DNA of 64,000 nucleotides from Brevundimonas sp. SH203 (GTDB lineage Bacteria > Pseudomonadota > Alphaproteobacteria > Caulobacterales > Caulobacteraceae). The stretch is taken from positions 124,001-188,000 of the forward strand of contig NZ_BDMM01000006.1 in the NCBI RefSeq assembly GCF_002157625.1, given 5' to 3'. Within the stretch, counting starts at the first letter, position 1, and each line of letters opens with the position of its first letter. A model generated the notes under the pieces. It was not told where the DNA came from and searched no databases. It was given only the letters and a program-made list of their open reading frames with translations. The position numbers and the translations under genes are program-made. Positions 16,014-24,773 of this stretch are shown piece after piece.

Positions 16014-17789
16014 ATGCATGACATCGACGACTTCGCCGACTATGAGGCTTCGGCGCTGAAGCACACGCCCTGGCGGCGTGTGCTGGCTTTGTTCGGGCCA
16101 CATCGCAAGGCCTTGCTGATCGTCCTCGGCCTGATCGTCGTCGCCGGCGCGGCGGGGGCGATGACGCCCTTCATGATGCGGGGCATCATCGACGACGCCC
16201 TGCCGGCCAGGGACAGCGGACTGCTGATCTGGCTATGCGCCGGGCTCGCGGGCGTCGCCGTACTGTCCGCCATCGCCGGGGTCTTGCAGGCCTATGTCTC
16301 GACCCATATCGGCCAGCGCATCATGCATGAACTGCGGGTGACGCTTTACGAGCACCTGCATTCGCTGTCGCTTTCGTTCTTCGCCACGGCGCGCACGGGC
16401 GAAGTCCAGTCGCGCATGTCGAGCGACATCGCCGGTCTGCAGTCGCTGTTCACCAACACGGCGGCCGAGGTGGCCCGCAATGTCACCGTGGTCCTGACGA
16501 CGGTCGTGGCCATGTTCCTGCTGGACTGGCGTCTGGCGCTGGCGTCGCTGGCCTTCATGCCGGTCCTGCTGTGGCTGAACAACCGGGTGGCGGGGTTGCG
16601 CGAACGCATCACCTTCCAGCAGCAGGAGCGGATCGCCGACATGTCGGCCACCGTCACCGAGTCCCTGTCGGCCGGCGGTTTCATCCTGGCCCGCACCATG
16701 GGGCGCGCGCGCTATCTGCTGCAAATCTTCCGTCAGACCTCGTCCGATGTCGCGCAGCTCGAACTGAAATCCCACACGGCCGGTCAGTGGGAAATCGCCA
16801 TCATCATGTTCGCGCTCGACATCCTTCCGGCGCTGACCTTCCTCGTCGGCGGGTTGATGCTGGCCCATGGTCTGGGCGTGTCGATCGGCACACTGGTGGC
16901 CCTGATCGCGCTTCAGGAACAGTTGCTCTGGCCCACGCTGCAGCTGTTCGAGTCTCGGGTGGAGCTGCGCAAGGCGCGCGCCCTGCTGACCCGCGTGTTC
17001 GGCTATCTGGACACCAAGCCGACATTGATCGAACCTGCCCAGCCCGTCAGCATCGACCTGGACGCCGTGCGCGGCGAGATCGTCTTCGAGGACGTCAGCT
17101 TCGCCTATCCCGCATCGGATCGCCTGACGCTGGATCACATCAACCTGCGCATCAAGGCCGGCACGCACACCGCCATCGTCGGCAGCACGGGATCGGGCAA
17201 GAGTACGCTCGGCTATCTCGTCGCGCGCCTCTATGATCCGGACAGGGGGCGTGTGACGCTGGATGGCGTCGATCTGAAGGATTTCAGCTTCGAAACCCTC
17301 TCTCATATCCTCGGCGTGGTGACGCAGGACCCGTTCCTTCTCAACGCCAGCATCGAAGAAAACCTGCGCTTCGCCAAACCCGAGGCGTCTTCGGACGAAA
17401 TCGAACAGGCGCTGGCCCTGGCGCAATTGTCTGAAAAGGTGGCCGGCCTGCCCAAGGGGCTGCAAACCGAAGTGGGCGAGCGCGGATACCAGTTTTCCGG
17501 CGGGGAACGGCAGCGGCTGTCGCTGGCGCGCACCATCCTGCGCAATCCGCGCGTGCTGCTGCTGGACGAAGCCACAAGCGCGCTCGATCCCCAGACCGAA
17601 AGCGCGCTGTCCGCAGCCCTGGCCGCCAATCACAATCGCACCGTGATCTCGATCGCCCATCGCCTGTCGACGGTGCGCCACGCCGACCAGATCGTCGTGC
17701 TCGAAGGCGGACGGATCGTCGAAATGGGCGACCACGACGCGCTCATGGCCGCGAATGGCCGCTATCGTCGGCTGGCCACGATCGGCTGA
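16014..17789 (+). CDS. ABC exporter, fused permease-ATPase (MsbA/LmrA type)
   Basis: 591 aa half-transporter that should work as a dimer. Six membrane helices occupy about 30-310, and the ATPase about 345-585 has IVGSTGSGKST (Walker A), a Q-loop (VVTQDPFLL), signature FSGGERQRLSLAR, VLLLDEATSALD (Walker B) and the IAHRL switch His. The type is the multidrug/lipid exporter family; the substrate cannot be read from sequence. It is followed by the aminotransferase operon on the same strand after a 330-bp gap, so a link to that pathway is possible but unproven. Its last 28 bp overlap a possible minus-strand ORF. Confidence 0.92.
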   Translation: MHDIDDFADYEASALKHTPWRRVLALFGPHRKALLIVLGLIVVAGAAGAMTPFMMRGIIDDALPARDSGLLIWLCAGLAGVAVLSAIAGVLQAYVSTHIGQRIMHELRVTLYEHLHSLSLSFFATARTGEVQSRMSSDIAGLQSLFTNTAAEVARNVTVVLTTVVAMFLLDWRLALASLAFMPVLLWLNNRVAGLRERITFQQQERIADMSATVTESLSAGGFILARTMGRARYLLQIFRQTSSDVAQLELKSHTAGQWEIAIIMFALDILPALTFLVGGLMLAHGLGVSIGTLVALIALQEQLLWPTLQLFESRVELRKARALLTRVFGYLDTKPTLIEPAQPVSIDLDAVRGEIVFEDVSFAYPASDRLTLDHINLRIKAGTHTAIVGSTGSGKSTLGYLVARLYDPDRGRVTLDGVDLKDFSFETLSHILGVVTQDPFLLNASIEENLRFAKPEASSDEIEQALALAQLSEKVAGLPKGLQTEVGERGYQFSGGERQRLSLARTILRNPRVLLLDEATSALDPQTESALSAALAANHNRTVISIAHRLSTVRHADQIVVLEGGRIVEMGDHDALMAANGRYRRLATIG

Positions 17790-18046
17790 CGGCCGGGGGA
17801 CGAGCGTTCGACCAAGATCGCGTTTCGCGGCCGGATCGGCCTAAGGAAATCCAACTTCGTTTCATGAATCGCCGTCCCTACGCCGGGCGCGGGGCGGATC
17901 GACTGCCCGATCAGGGCGTCGCGGAAACCGCTCTCGGCATCGTCGGCGACCACATGGGCGAGCGCCCGATCGCTCCAATTGAGCGCGCCAGCAGGCGGCA
18001 TCCGCGTCATCGGGCTTTGGTCCCAATAGGGCCTTGCTGCGTCCAC
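17762..18046 (-). CDS. Possible small hypothetical protein in the gap before the aminotransferase
   Basis: 94 aa if started at GTG 18046 (AGGA lies just upstream) or 82 aa from ATG 18010. Codon choice over the first 70 codons is GC3-rich, as in real genes here, and the protein contains VADDAESGFRDALIGQSIRP and HETKLDFLRPI, which read like genuine protein; the last segment vaguely recalls hot-dog thioesterases. It overlaps the 3' end of the ABC exporter gene by 28 bp. I do not recognise a family, and this may be a fragment. It is the only coding candidate in the 17790-18121 gap; the rest holds the aminotransferase leader. Confidence 0.33.
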   Translation of the reverse strand: MDAARPYWDQSPMTRMPPAGALNWSDRALAHVVADDAESGFRDALIGQSIRPAPGVGTAIHETKLDFLRPIRPRNAILVERSSPGRQPIVASRR

Positions 18047-18121
18047 AAATCCTACACCTGCCGTCGACGGAGGTTGCACCGATCCATCGGAAGGAAGCGG
18101 CGACTTCAATGGAGATGTGCC

Positions 18122-19498
18122 TTGAGCATCAATGTGCAGGAACTTCTGGAGCAGGAAGCGCGCTACTGCTCCTTCGGCGACACGGTTCACTATGTCGACC
18201 CGCCCAAGATATTCACCGGCTGCGACGGCAGCTATATGTTCGACAATGACGGCACCGCCTTCCTGGACCTCCAGATGTGGTATTCGGCCGTCAATTTCGG
18301 CTATAAGAACAAGCGTCTCGACGACACCCTGATCCGGCAGATTCACGAGCTGCCGCAGGTCGCCAGCCAGTATCTGCACCCCACCAAGATCGAACTGGCC
18401 AAGTTCATCGCCGAGGACGCGCAGAAGAAATGGGGCCTGCCGGGCCGGGTCCATTTCAACGTCGGCGGGGCCCAGGCCATCGACGACTCGCTGAAGGTCG
18501 TGCGGAACGCCAGCAACGGCAAGACGCTGATGTTCGCCTTCGAGGGCGGCTATCACGGCCGCACGCTCGGCGCGTCCAGCATCACGTCCAGCTATCGCTA
18601 TCGCCGCCGCTTCGGCCACTTCAGCGACCGCGCCCAGTTCATTCCCTTCCCCTATCCGTTCCGCCGCCCGCGCGGCATGACGGCCGAGGAGTACGCCGAC
18701 GCCATCGTGCGTGACTTCGCCCGCAAGTTCGAGAACGAGTATCACGCCGTGTGGGACCCCAAGACGAACCAGTGCGAATATGCGGCCTTCTATGTCGAGC
18801 CGATCCAGGGCACGGGAGGCTATGTCGTGCCGCCGGCCAACTTCTTCACCGGCCTGAAGTCGGTGCTGGACCAGCACGGCGTCCTGATGGTGGTCGATGA
18901 AATCCAGATGGGTTTCTGGCGCACGGGTACGCTGTGGTCGGTCGAGAACTTCGGCGTGACGCCGGATGTCCTGGTCTTCGGCAAGGCGCTGACGAACGGT
19001 CTGAATCCGCTGTCGGGCATCTGGGCGCGCGAGGAACTGATCAATCCGACGACCTTCCCGCCGGGCTCGACCCACTCGACCTTCGCCTCCAACCCCCTGG
19101 GCACGGCGGTCGGTCTGGAAGTGCTGAAGATGACACACGAGGTCGATTTCGGGCGTCAGGTGCGCGAAGCAGGCGCCTACTTCCTGGAAGGGCTGCGCGA
19201 TCTGCAGTCGCGTCACAAGGAGATCGGCGACGTCGACGGCCTGGGCCTGGCGCTGCGCGCCGAAATCTGCACCGAGGACGGCTTCACGCCGAACCGCGAA
19301 CTGCTGGACAAGATGGTGGACATCGGTCTGGCCGGCGGTCTGGACTATCAGGGCGAAAGGCGCGGCCTGGTTCTGGACGTGGGCGGCTACTACAAGAACG
19401 TCATCACTTTCGCGCCGTCGCTGATGATCTCGCGTTCCGAGATCGATGAGGCCATGGTGCTGCTGGAACAACTGCTGAACCGCGCCAAGGCGACGTGA
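18122..19498 (+). CDS. Class-III PLP-dependent aminotransferase
   Basis: 458 aa. Class-III motifs are present: FNVGGAQAIDDSLKVVRNAS, FEGGYHGRTLGASSITSSY, VEPIQGTGGYVVPP, MVVDEIQMGFWRTG (PLP-contacting Asp), VLVFGKALTNGLNPLSG with the PLP Lys, and HSTFASNPLGTAVGLEVL. The family transfers omega-amino groups (GABA, ornithine, lysine, diamines). The start is TTG 18122 with GGAG nine bases upstream; the in-frame ATG at 17864 gives an Arg-rich stretch foreign to the family. It leads a four-gene operon with GNAT, ureohydrolase-like and CFA-synthase-like genes, so it probably makes or consumes an amine in an uncharacterised pathway. Confidence 0.9.
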   Translation: MSINVQELLEQEARYCSFGDTVHYVDPPKIFTGCDGSYMFDNDGTAFLDLQMWYSAVNFGYKNKRLDDTLIRQIHELPQVASQYLHPTKIELAKFIAEDAQKKWGLPGRVHFNVGGAQAIDDSLKVVRNASNGKTLMFAFEGGYHGRTLGASSITSSYRYRRRFGHFSDRAQFIPFPYPFRRPRGMTAEEYADAIVRDFARKFENEYHAVWDPKTNQCEYAAFYVEPIQGTGGYVVPPANFFTGLKSVLDQHGVLMVVDEIQMGFWRTGTLWSVENFGVTPDVLVFGKALTNGLNPLSGIWAREELINPTTFPPGSTHSTFASNPLGTAVGLEVLKMTHEVDFGRQVREAGAYFLEGLRDLQSRHKEIGDVDGLGLALRAEICTEDGFTPNRELLDKMVDIGLAGGLDYQGERRGLVLDVGGYYKNVITFAPSLMISRSEIDEAMVLLEQLLNRAKAT

Positions 19499-19509
19499 GG
19501 GCCGCGCCG

Positions 19510-20607
19510 ATGCGCTGGCGCAATCTGCTGGAGCCGAAAACCCTGATCGACCGGTGGGCGGCCTGTCCGCCGGAAGGGTTTTCGGTCATCGGCGATGCGC
19601 CGGCGCCGGCGTTTCTGGCGCCGTTCGACCTGTTGACCACGGCGGACGCCGACTTTGTCGCGCGGCTGTCGCGATGGCCGGGTTTCCGCGCATGGCGGCG
19701 TTTCCTGCGCCTGCGCACGACCTTCGTCGGGACCACGGTGACGGAATATGCGCCCGTGCCGGAGACCGGGGCGGGCGACGCGCAGGCGGCGGCGGACCTG
19801 GCCGTGGCCCTGCGTGAGCGTCTGGGACGCGGCGCCGCCCTGACCATACTGAAGGATTTGCCGCAGGCCTCGCCCCTGTTGTCGGACCAAGACAACGCCT
19901 TCGCCGATGAATTGGCGCGGGCGTGCGAAGCGCGGGACTTCATCCCGCTGGCTGGGCAGGCGCTGGCCTATGTGCCGATCGATTTCACGGATGTCGATGA
20001 CTACCTCGCCCGGCTGAAGCGCCGGGACGCCAAATATATCCGCAAGAAACTGGCCGCGCGCGCCGGGCTGACGGTCAGCGTGGTGCGCACCGGCGACGCC
20101 TGTTTCGACGACGCGACCGTCCGCCGATATTATGCGATGTACGAACAGGTCTATGACCAGAGCGAGATCCATTTCGACAAGCTGGCATACAGGTTCTTCT
20201 TCAACATCCTGACCGATGCCGCGCAGAACGGCGTGGTGTTCGAGTATCGCAATCAGGACGGCGCCTTCATCGGCTGGAACCTGTGTTTCGAGCATCAGGG
20301 TATGCTGATCGATAAATACATCGGCTTCACCTATCCGCAGGCGCGCGAGGCGAATCTGTATTTCGTCAGCTGGTTCGTGAATCTGGAATATGCGCTGGAA
20401 CGTGGGCTGAACCACTATGTCGCCGGGTGGACGGACCCGGAGGTCAAGGCTCTGCTGGGCGCGCGCTTCACCTTCACACGGCATCTGGTCTTCATTCGCA
20501 ACCCCTTGCTGAGGGCCTTGGGGCGTCGCGTGGCCGGGTCGTTCGAGAGCGACAGGACGTGGAGCGACAGGGCCGGGACCGCATCGACCGGGAGCGTCAA
20601 GCCATGA
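19510..20607 (+). CDS. GNAT/BioF2-like (FemAB-type) acyltransferase
   Basis: 365 aa. The C-terminal half (about 150-340) fits the BioF2/FemAB-like GNAT family: DYLARLKRRDAKYIRKKLAA, YYAMYEQVYDQSEIHFDKLA, NGVVFEYRNQDGAFIGWNLC and DKYIGFTYPQAREANLYFVS. Such enzymes transfer acyl or aminoacyl groups to amines. ATG 19510 has GAGGG eight bases upstream; a GTG at 19495 overlapping the aminotransferase stop is the alternative. Tight coupling to the aminotransferase and the next gene suggests it acylates the amine made by the aminotransferase (inference). Confidence 0.82.
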   Translation: MRWRNLLEPKTLIDRWAACPPEGFSVIGDAPAPAFLAPFDLLTTADADFVARLSRWPGFRAWRRFLRLRTTFVGTTVTEYAPVPETGAGDAQAAADLAVALRERLGRGAALTILKDLPQASPLLSDQDNAFADELARACEARDFIPLAGQALAYVPIDFTDVDDYLARLKRRDAKYIRKKLAARAGLTVSVVRTGDACFDDATVRRYYAMYEQVYDQSEIHFDKLAYRFFFNILTDAAQNGVVFEYRNQDGAFIGWNLCFEHQGMLIDKYIGFTYPQAREANLYFVSWFVNLEYALERGLNHYVAGWTDPEVKALLGARFTFTRHLVFIRNPLLRALGRRVAGSFESDRTWSDRAGTASTGSVKP

Positions 20608-21494
20608 GGCCGCCCCTGGTGCTGGATATGGACGGCTCGGTCCTGCCTCTGCCGGGCGAATATCGTCCGCCGTTGCCGTGGGCGTGGAGCGAGACCCTGC
20701 GCTTCGGCTGCGGGGCGAAGACGTTCCGTCGCGCGAGCGCCGTCCTGACGAGGCTGATCCCACCCTATCAGGCGCATGGGCCCGTGCTGATGGGCAGCGG
20801 GGACTTTCACCATCTCAGCTGGCCCCTGATCTTGCGGTGTCTGGAGCAGACCGAGACGCCGGTGCGCGTCGTTGTGCTGGACAACCATCCCGACAGCATG
20901 GCCTTTCCGTGGGGCGTCCATTGCGGATCGTGGATCGGCCGCATGGCGATGGACCCGCGCGTGTCCGAGGTTCATGTCGTCGGCGTGACGTCCGAAGACC
21001 TGGGCGGCGCCCATGCGTGGGAGCATGATCTTCGTGCGGTCAAGGCCGGCAAGGCGACCTATTGGAGCGCGGGCGTCGATGTGGGCTGGGCGCATCGTCG
21101 CGGCCTTGGCGAACGGTTCCGGTCCTTTGCCGACACGGGCGCGCTGACGGCGGCCTTCAGCCGCTATCTGGGTGATGATCCGGCGCCGACCTATCTGAGC
21201 ATCGACAAGGACGTCTTCGCCCCCGACGTGGTCCGCACCAACTGGGATCAGGGCCGGATGACGGCAGGGCAGGGGCTGGACATCGTGGCGGCCCTGAACG
21301 GTCGTCTGGTCGGGGCCGACATCACGGGCGAGGTGTCGCTGCACCGCTATCGCACCTGGTGGAAGCGCTGGCTGAGCCGGATGGACGGTCAGACGGAGGA
21401 ACCGTCCGCCGAGATCGTGGCCCGCTGGCAGCGGGAGAACCACACTTTCAATCTGGAACTGGTCCAGGCGCTTCAGGCCGCCTGGCGCGCCTAG
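20604..21494 (+). CDS. Ureohydrolase (arginase/agmatinase/HDAC) fold enzyme
   Basis: 296 aa. The metal-binding motifs of the arginase family can be aligned: GSGDFHHLS (usual GGDHS), VVLDNHPDSM (usual DAHxD, both Asp and the His kept) and YLSIDKDVFAPD (usual SxDxDxxDP). A binuclear metal site is therefore likely intact. The family hydrolyses guanidino or amide groups, so it may deacylate or release an amine. ATG 20604 overlaps the GNAT stop by 4 bp (ATGA), so the two are translationally coupled. The sequence between motifs is unlike arginase or agmatinase that I know, so the substrate is open. Confidence 0.8.
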   Translation: MRPPLVLDMDGSVLPLPGEYRPPLPWAWSETLRFGCGAKTFRRASAVLTRLIPPYQAHGPVLMGSGDFHHLSWPLILRCLEQTETPVRVVVLDNHPDSMAFPWGVHCGSWIGRMAMDPRVSEVHVVGVTSEDLGGAHAWEHDLRAVKAGKATYWSAGVDVGWAHRRGLGERFRSFADTGALTAAFSRYLGDDPAPTYLSIDKDVFAPDVVRTNWDQGRMTAGQGLDIVAALNGRLVGADITGEVSLHRYRTWWKRWLSRMDGQTEEPSAEIVARWQRENHTFNLELVQALQAAWRA

Positions 21495-21531
21495 GCGCCA
21501 TCACAAGAAACATCCTGGGGGGACGCACGAC

Positions 21532-22782
21532 ATGCTGGATGGACTGATGCTGAAGCTGGTGAAGCGGGTCTTCACCCCCTTGGTCCAGCGTGGCGATCTT
21601 GAGATCGTCATGCCGGACGGAGCCGTGTTGCGGCTGGGCGACGGCGGGACGCCCAGCGTGCGGGTGCGTTTCAAGGATCGCCGGGCGATCCTGAACCTGC
21701 TGCGCGATCCCGACCTGAACATGGGCGAGATGTTCATGCAGCAGCGACTGATTGTCGAACGCGGCACGGTCTATGATTTTCTAGAGCTGGTTCTGCGTGA
21801 CGACCGCGAGGTGGCGGTGGGCGCCACGGTGCGGTTTCTGGACACCGTGCGGTCGGCGCTGCGTCCCGTGCTTCAAAGCAACAAGCGGCGGAAATCGCGT
21901 CGCAACGTGGCCCATCACTACGACCTCGACGACCGGCTCTATCGGCTGTTTCTGGACGAGGACCGCCAGTATTCCTGCGCCTATTTCGAGACGGGCGACG
22001 AGACCCTGGAAGAGGCCCAACTGGCCAAGAAACGCCATATCGCGGCCAAGCTGCTGATCGAGCCTGGCCAGCGCGTGCTGGACATCGGCTGCGGCTGGGG
22101 CGGTATGGCGCTCTATCTGGCCGAGGTGGCGGGCGCCGGTCAGGCCGTCGGCGTGACCCTGTCGACCGAGCAACAGGCGGCGGCGACGGCGCGGGCGGCG
22201 AAATCGCCGCGTGGCGGCGATGTGGAGTTCCGGCTGCAGGACTATCGCGACGTGCCCGGCCCGTTCGACCGCATCGTCTCGGTCGGGATGTTCGAACACG
22301 TCGGCATCGTCAACTTCGACGCCTTCTTCAACCAGTGCCGCGACCTGTTGACCGAGGACGGCGTCATGCTGCTGCACTTCATCGGCAACAGCGACGTGCC
22401 GGACTTCAACAATCCCTGGCTGGAGCGGTATATCTTCCCCGGCGGCAGCCTGCCCTCCCTGTCCGAGTTCACGCCGGCGATCGAACGGTCGGGCCTGATC
22501 GTCACCGACATCGAGGTCGTTCGTCTGCATTACGCCCAGACGCTGCGGATCTGGCGCGAGCGTTTCATGGCGCGGCGCGACGAGGCCAAGGCGCTGTACG
22601 ACGAGCGGTTCTGCCTGATGTGGGAGTTCTATCTGGCCATGTCCGAGACGGCCTTCCGCTATCAGGAGATCGCGGTGTTTCAGGTCCAGCTGGCGCGCCG
22701 ACAGGAGGCTGTGCCCCTGACGCGCAACTATATCGCCGAGTGCGAGGCGGAGCTGAAGCGCAGGGAACAGGCGCGGGCTTAG
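21532..22782 (+). CDS. Cyclopropane-fatty-acyl-phospholipid synthase family methyltransferase
   Basis: 416 aa. SAM-dependent enzyme of the CFA synthase family, which adds a methylene (or methyl) to an unsaturated acyl chain in membrane lipids. Visible motifs: NVAHHYDLDDRLYRLFLDED, YSCAYFE, VLDIGCGWGGMALYLAE (SAM site, about 182-198), VGVTLSTEQ, FDRIVSVGMFEHVG and FPGGSLPSLSEFTPAIERSG. ATG 21532 follows a G-rich ribosome site 37 bp after the ureohydrolase gene. It ends the plus operon only 8 bp from the converging DegT gene. Its presence suggests the pathway product carries or modifies an acyl chain, but it could also be a general CFA synthase. Confidence 0.92.
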   Translation: MLDGLMLKLVKRVFTPLVQRGDLEIVMPDGAVLRLGDGGTPSVRVRFKDRRAILNLLRDPDLNMGEMFMQQRLIVERGTVYDFLELVLRDDREVAVGATVRFLDTVRSALRPVLQSNKRRKSRRNVAHHYDLDDRLYRLFLDEDRQYSCAYFETGDETLEEAQLAKKRHIAAKLLIEPGQRVLDIGCGWGGMALYLAEVAGAGQAVGVTLSTEQQAAATARAAKSPRGGDVEFRLQDYRDVPGPFDRIVSVGMFEHVGIVNFDAFFNQCRDLLTEDGVMLLHFIGNSDVPDFNNPWLERYIFPGGSLPSLSEFTPAIERSGLIVTDIEVVRLHYAQTLRIWRERFMARRDEAKALYDERFCLMWEFYLAMSETAFRYQEIAVFQVQLARRQEAVPLTRNYIAECEAELKRREQARA

Positions 22783-22790
22783 CCCCGCGT

Positions 22791-24050
22791 TCAGATCGCG
22801 CGGCGCAGCATCTCGCAGACCCGCGCGAACTCCGCATCGCCCAGCCATGAACTGTTGCTGATCGCCAGCAGCCGCCCGGCCCAGCTCCGCGCGTTCGGCA
22901 GGGCGTCCGGCGCGCAGGCGGGCACGACCGAGGCGTAGCGCCGATAGTCCGGCAGGGCGCGAAGGAAGGGCGGGCTGAGGCCCAGCCCCTTGTCCCATCC
23001 TTGCGCCAGAACGGCGTCGCGCGTCGCCTGATCTGGCAGGCGCAACATCAGGATCGGCCAGACGCCGCGCGCGCCGGGCGCGCTGTCCCGGACCACATCC
23101 ACGCCGGAAATCTGCGCCAGCGTCTCCAGGCGCGACGACGCCTGCGCCTCGGCGGCGGCCAGAAACTCCGGCAGGCGTTTCAGGGCCATGGCGCCGACCT
23201 TCTTGCGCCATCGCCCCGGCCGATGAAGGGGAATCCGGTCGGGAAAATCATCGCCCGCCGCGGCGCTCCAGTCACCCCGCGCCAGCGCCTGACGCAGCGG
23301 CGCGCCATAGCTCCATCGCAGGGCGCCCGGCCGATAGAGAAGGGCGTAGCCGATCAGTTCGGCGATGCGCCGGGCCTCCATCGTCCGGCTGTCGGGGATC
23401 AGACGGCGGCTGGTGTCCTGAAGAGCGCGGCGAAGCGGCGCATCGCGCGCGGTCAGGACGCCGCCCTCGTAGATGCTGAGCCCCTTGCCCACGGCCAGGC
23501 TGTAGAAGCCGATGTCGCCCAGCAGGCCCACCGAGGCGGCGCCGAGGCGCGCGCCTAGCGCCTGCGCGGCGTCCTCGATCACCCAGGCGCCGACGCGGTG
23601 CGCGGCCGCCAGAGCGGGGCGGATGTCGCTGACCCGCCCGCCCAGATGGGTCGGGACGACGGCCAGGGTGCGCGCGCCGCAAAGCCCGTCCAGCGCCTGG
23701 GGCGCCATGTCCAGACTGTCGGGGCCGAGATCGGCCAGCTTCAGTTTCAGACCACAGGCCGCGACCGCCTGGGCGACCAGCGGGCAGGTGTAGGCCGGGA
23801 CCACCACCTCGTCCCTGTCGGGCGCGCGGTCGGCCAGGGTGCGCAGGGCGACGATGAAGGCCGCCGTGCCGGAGCATTCGATCTGGACCGAGGGCGCGCC
23901 CAGAAACGCCGTCAGATCGGTCTCAAGTCCCGCGTTCCTGTCGGGGAACAGGTCCCGGCCCAGCAGGGGCAGGCCAGCCGTGGGCGGCGCGAAACCCGCC
24001 GCCCTAGCCAAGGGGTTCAGGCTCCGCCTCGCGGCTGAGCCGGCCTTCAC
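22791..24050 (-). CDS. DegT/DnrJ/EryC1-family PLP aminotransferase
   Basis: 419 aa. Motifs of the sugar-aminotransferase family: IECSGTAAFIVALRTL, DEVVVPAYTCPLVAQAVAAC, VVPTHLGGRVSDI, VIEDAAQALGA and FYSLAVGKGLSIYEGG, with the PLP Lys in GKG. Family members aminate keto sugars or related ketones. Start GTG 24050 overlaps the upstream SMR-like gene by 47 bp; a TTG at 24011 would reduce this to 8 bp and is an alternative. It is last in a nine-gene minus-strand operon and converges on the CFA-synthase-like gene. Confidence 0.85.
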   Translation of the reverse strand: MKAGSAARRSLNPLARAAGFAPPTAGLPLLGRDLFPDRNAGLETDLTAFLGAPSVQIECSGTAAFIVALRTLADRAPDRDEVVVPAYTCPLVAQAVAACGLKLKLADLGPDSLDMAPQALDGLCGARTLAVVPTHLGGRVSDIRPALAAAHRVGAWVIEDAAQALGARLGAASVGLLGDIGFYSLAVGKGLSIYEGGVLTARDAPLRRALQDTSRRLIPDSRTMEARRIAELIGYALLYRPGALRWSYGAPLRQALARGDWSAAAGDDFPDRIPLHRPGRWRKKVGAMALKRLPEFLAAAEAQASSRLETLAQISGVDVVRDSAPGARGVWPILMLRLPDQATRDAVLAQGWDKGLGLSPPFLRALPDYRRYASVVPACAPDALPNARSWAGRLLAISNSSWLGDAEFARVCEMLRRAI

Positions 24051-24420
24051 CGACCGCCAGGCAGACGATGCCGCCGAGGATCAGCGCCGTGCCTATAAGC
24101 TGGGGCCAGCCGATGACCTCGCGGAACAGCACGGCCGACAGGGCCAGAACGGACACGATCTCAAGGTGAGATGCGGCGAAGGCTGGGCCGACCGGCGCCC
24201 GCTTCAACAGGGTCATCCAAGTGAAGAAGGCCCCGACATAGCCCGCCATGGCGCCATAGATCCACGGCTGGCCGAACACCCTGGCCAGCCAGGACGGTGA
24301 GAATTCCAGCGGCAGGGCGCTGCTTCCCGCCTGTTTGAAACAGAGCTGGGCCAGGGTGTCGAACGCCATCAGCGAGAGAAAGCCGATGATATAGAAGGCC
24401 TTGGAAGACGACTTCATCAC
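24004..24420 (-). CDS. Small SMR/EamA-like membrane protein, second of a pair
   Basis: 138 aa with four predicted membrane helices (about 10-30, 47-68, 80-98, 103-125) and EamA-type features such as the TLAQLCFKQAG start and a final GTALILGGIVCLAV helix. It overlaps the preceding 118-aa SMR-like gene by 4 bp (ATGA). Two adjacent four-helix units of this kind resemble the ArnE/ArnF flippase pair, which moves an amino-sugar lipid across the inner membrane. A similar heterodimeric flippase for the locus product is a reasonable inference. Confidence 0.8.
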   Translation of the reverse strand: MMKSSSKAFYIIGFLSLMAFDTLAQLCFKQAGSSALPLEFSPSWLARVFGQPWIYGAMAGYVGAFFTWMTLLKRAPVGPAFAASHLEIVSVLALSAVLFREVIGWPQLIGTALILGGIVCLAVGEGRLSREAEPEPLG

Positions 24421-24773
24421 TTCAGCCCCACGACCGCCACCCCGAGGGAAATCAGCGTCACGCCGATGATCCGCAGGGGCGTCAGCTTTTCACGGAACAA
24501 CAGGCGCCCCAGCAGCAGGATGACCACGATGTTGATCGAGCCCAGCAGGACCCCGTCGGACAGGGGCACGAGCGACAGGAAGGCCAGCCAGATCACAAAC
24601 TCCGCCACATAGCTGCTGACGCCGATCCATATCCACGGGCGGCGGGCCATGTAGAGCCAGCGCGCCAGACCGTCGCCCGCGCGCGGGTCGGAGGCGGCGG
24701 CCTTGAACGCCAGCTGACCGGCGCAGTCGACGACGATGTTGGCCGTCCACAGCCCCACGACCAGCGCGCTCAC
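24417..24773 (-). CDS. Small SMR/EamA-like membrane protein, first of a pair
   Basis: 118 aa, four membrane helices. It opens MSALVVGLWTANIVVDCAGQ and has AFKAAAS, SSYVAEFVIWLAFLSLVPLS, LGSINIVVILLLGRLLFREK and a closing GVTLISLGVAVVGLK. The LSLVPLSDG...L(F)REKLTP pattern is that of EamA/SMR half-transporters such as ArnE. It overlaps both neighbours by 4 bp (ATGA), so its translation is coupled to the hydrolase before it and to its partner after it. Confidence 0.82.
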   Translation of the reverse strand: MSALVVGLWTANIVVDCAGQLAFKAAASDPRAGDGLARWLYMARRPWIWIGVSSYVAEFVIWLAFLSLVPLSDGVLLGSINIVVILLLGRLLFREKLTPLRIIGVTLISLGVAVVGLK

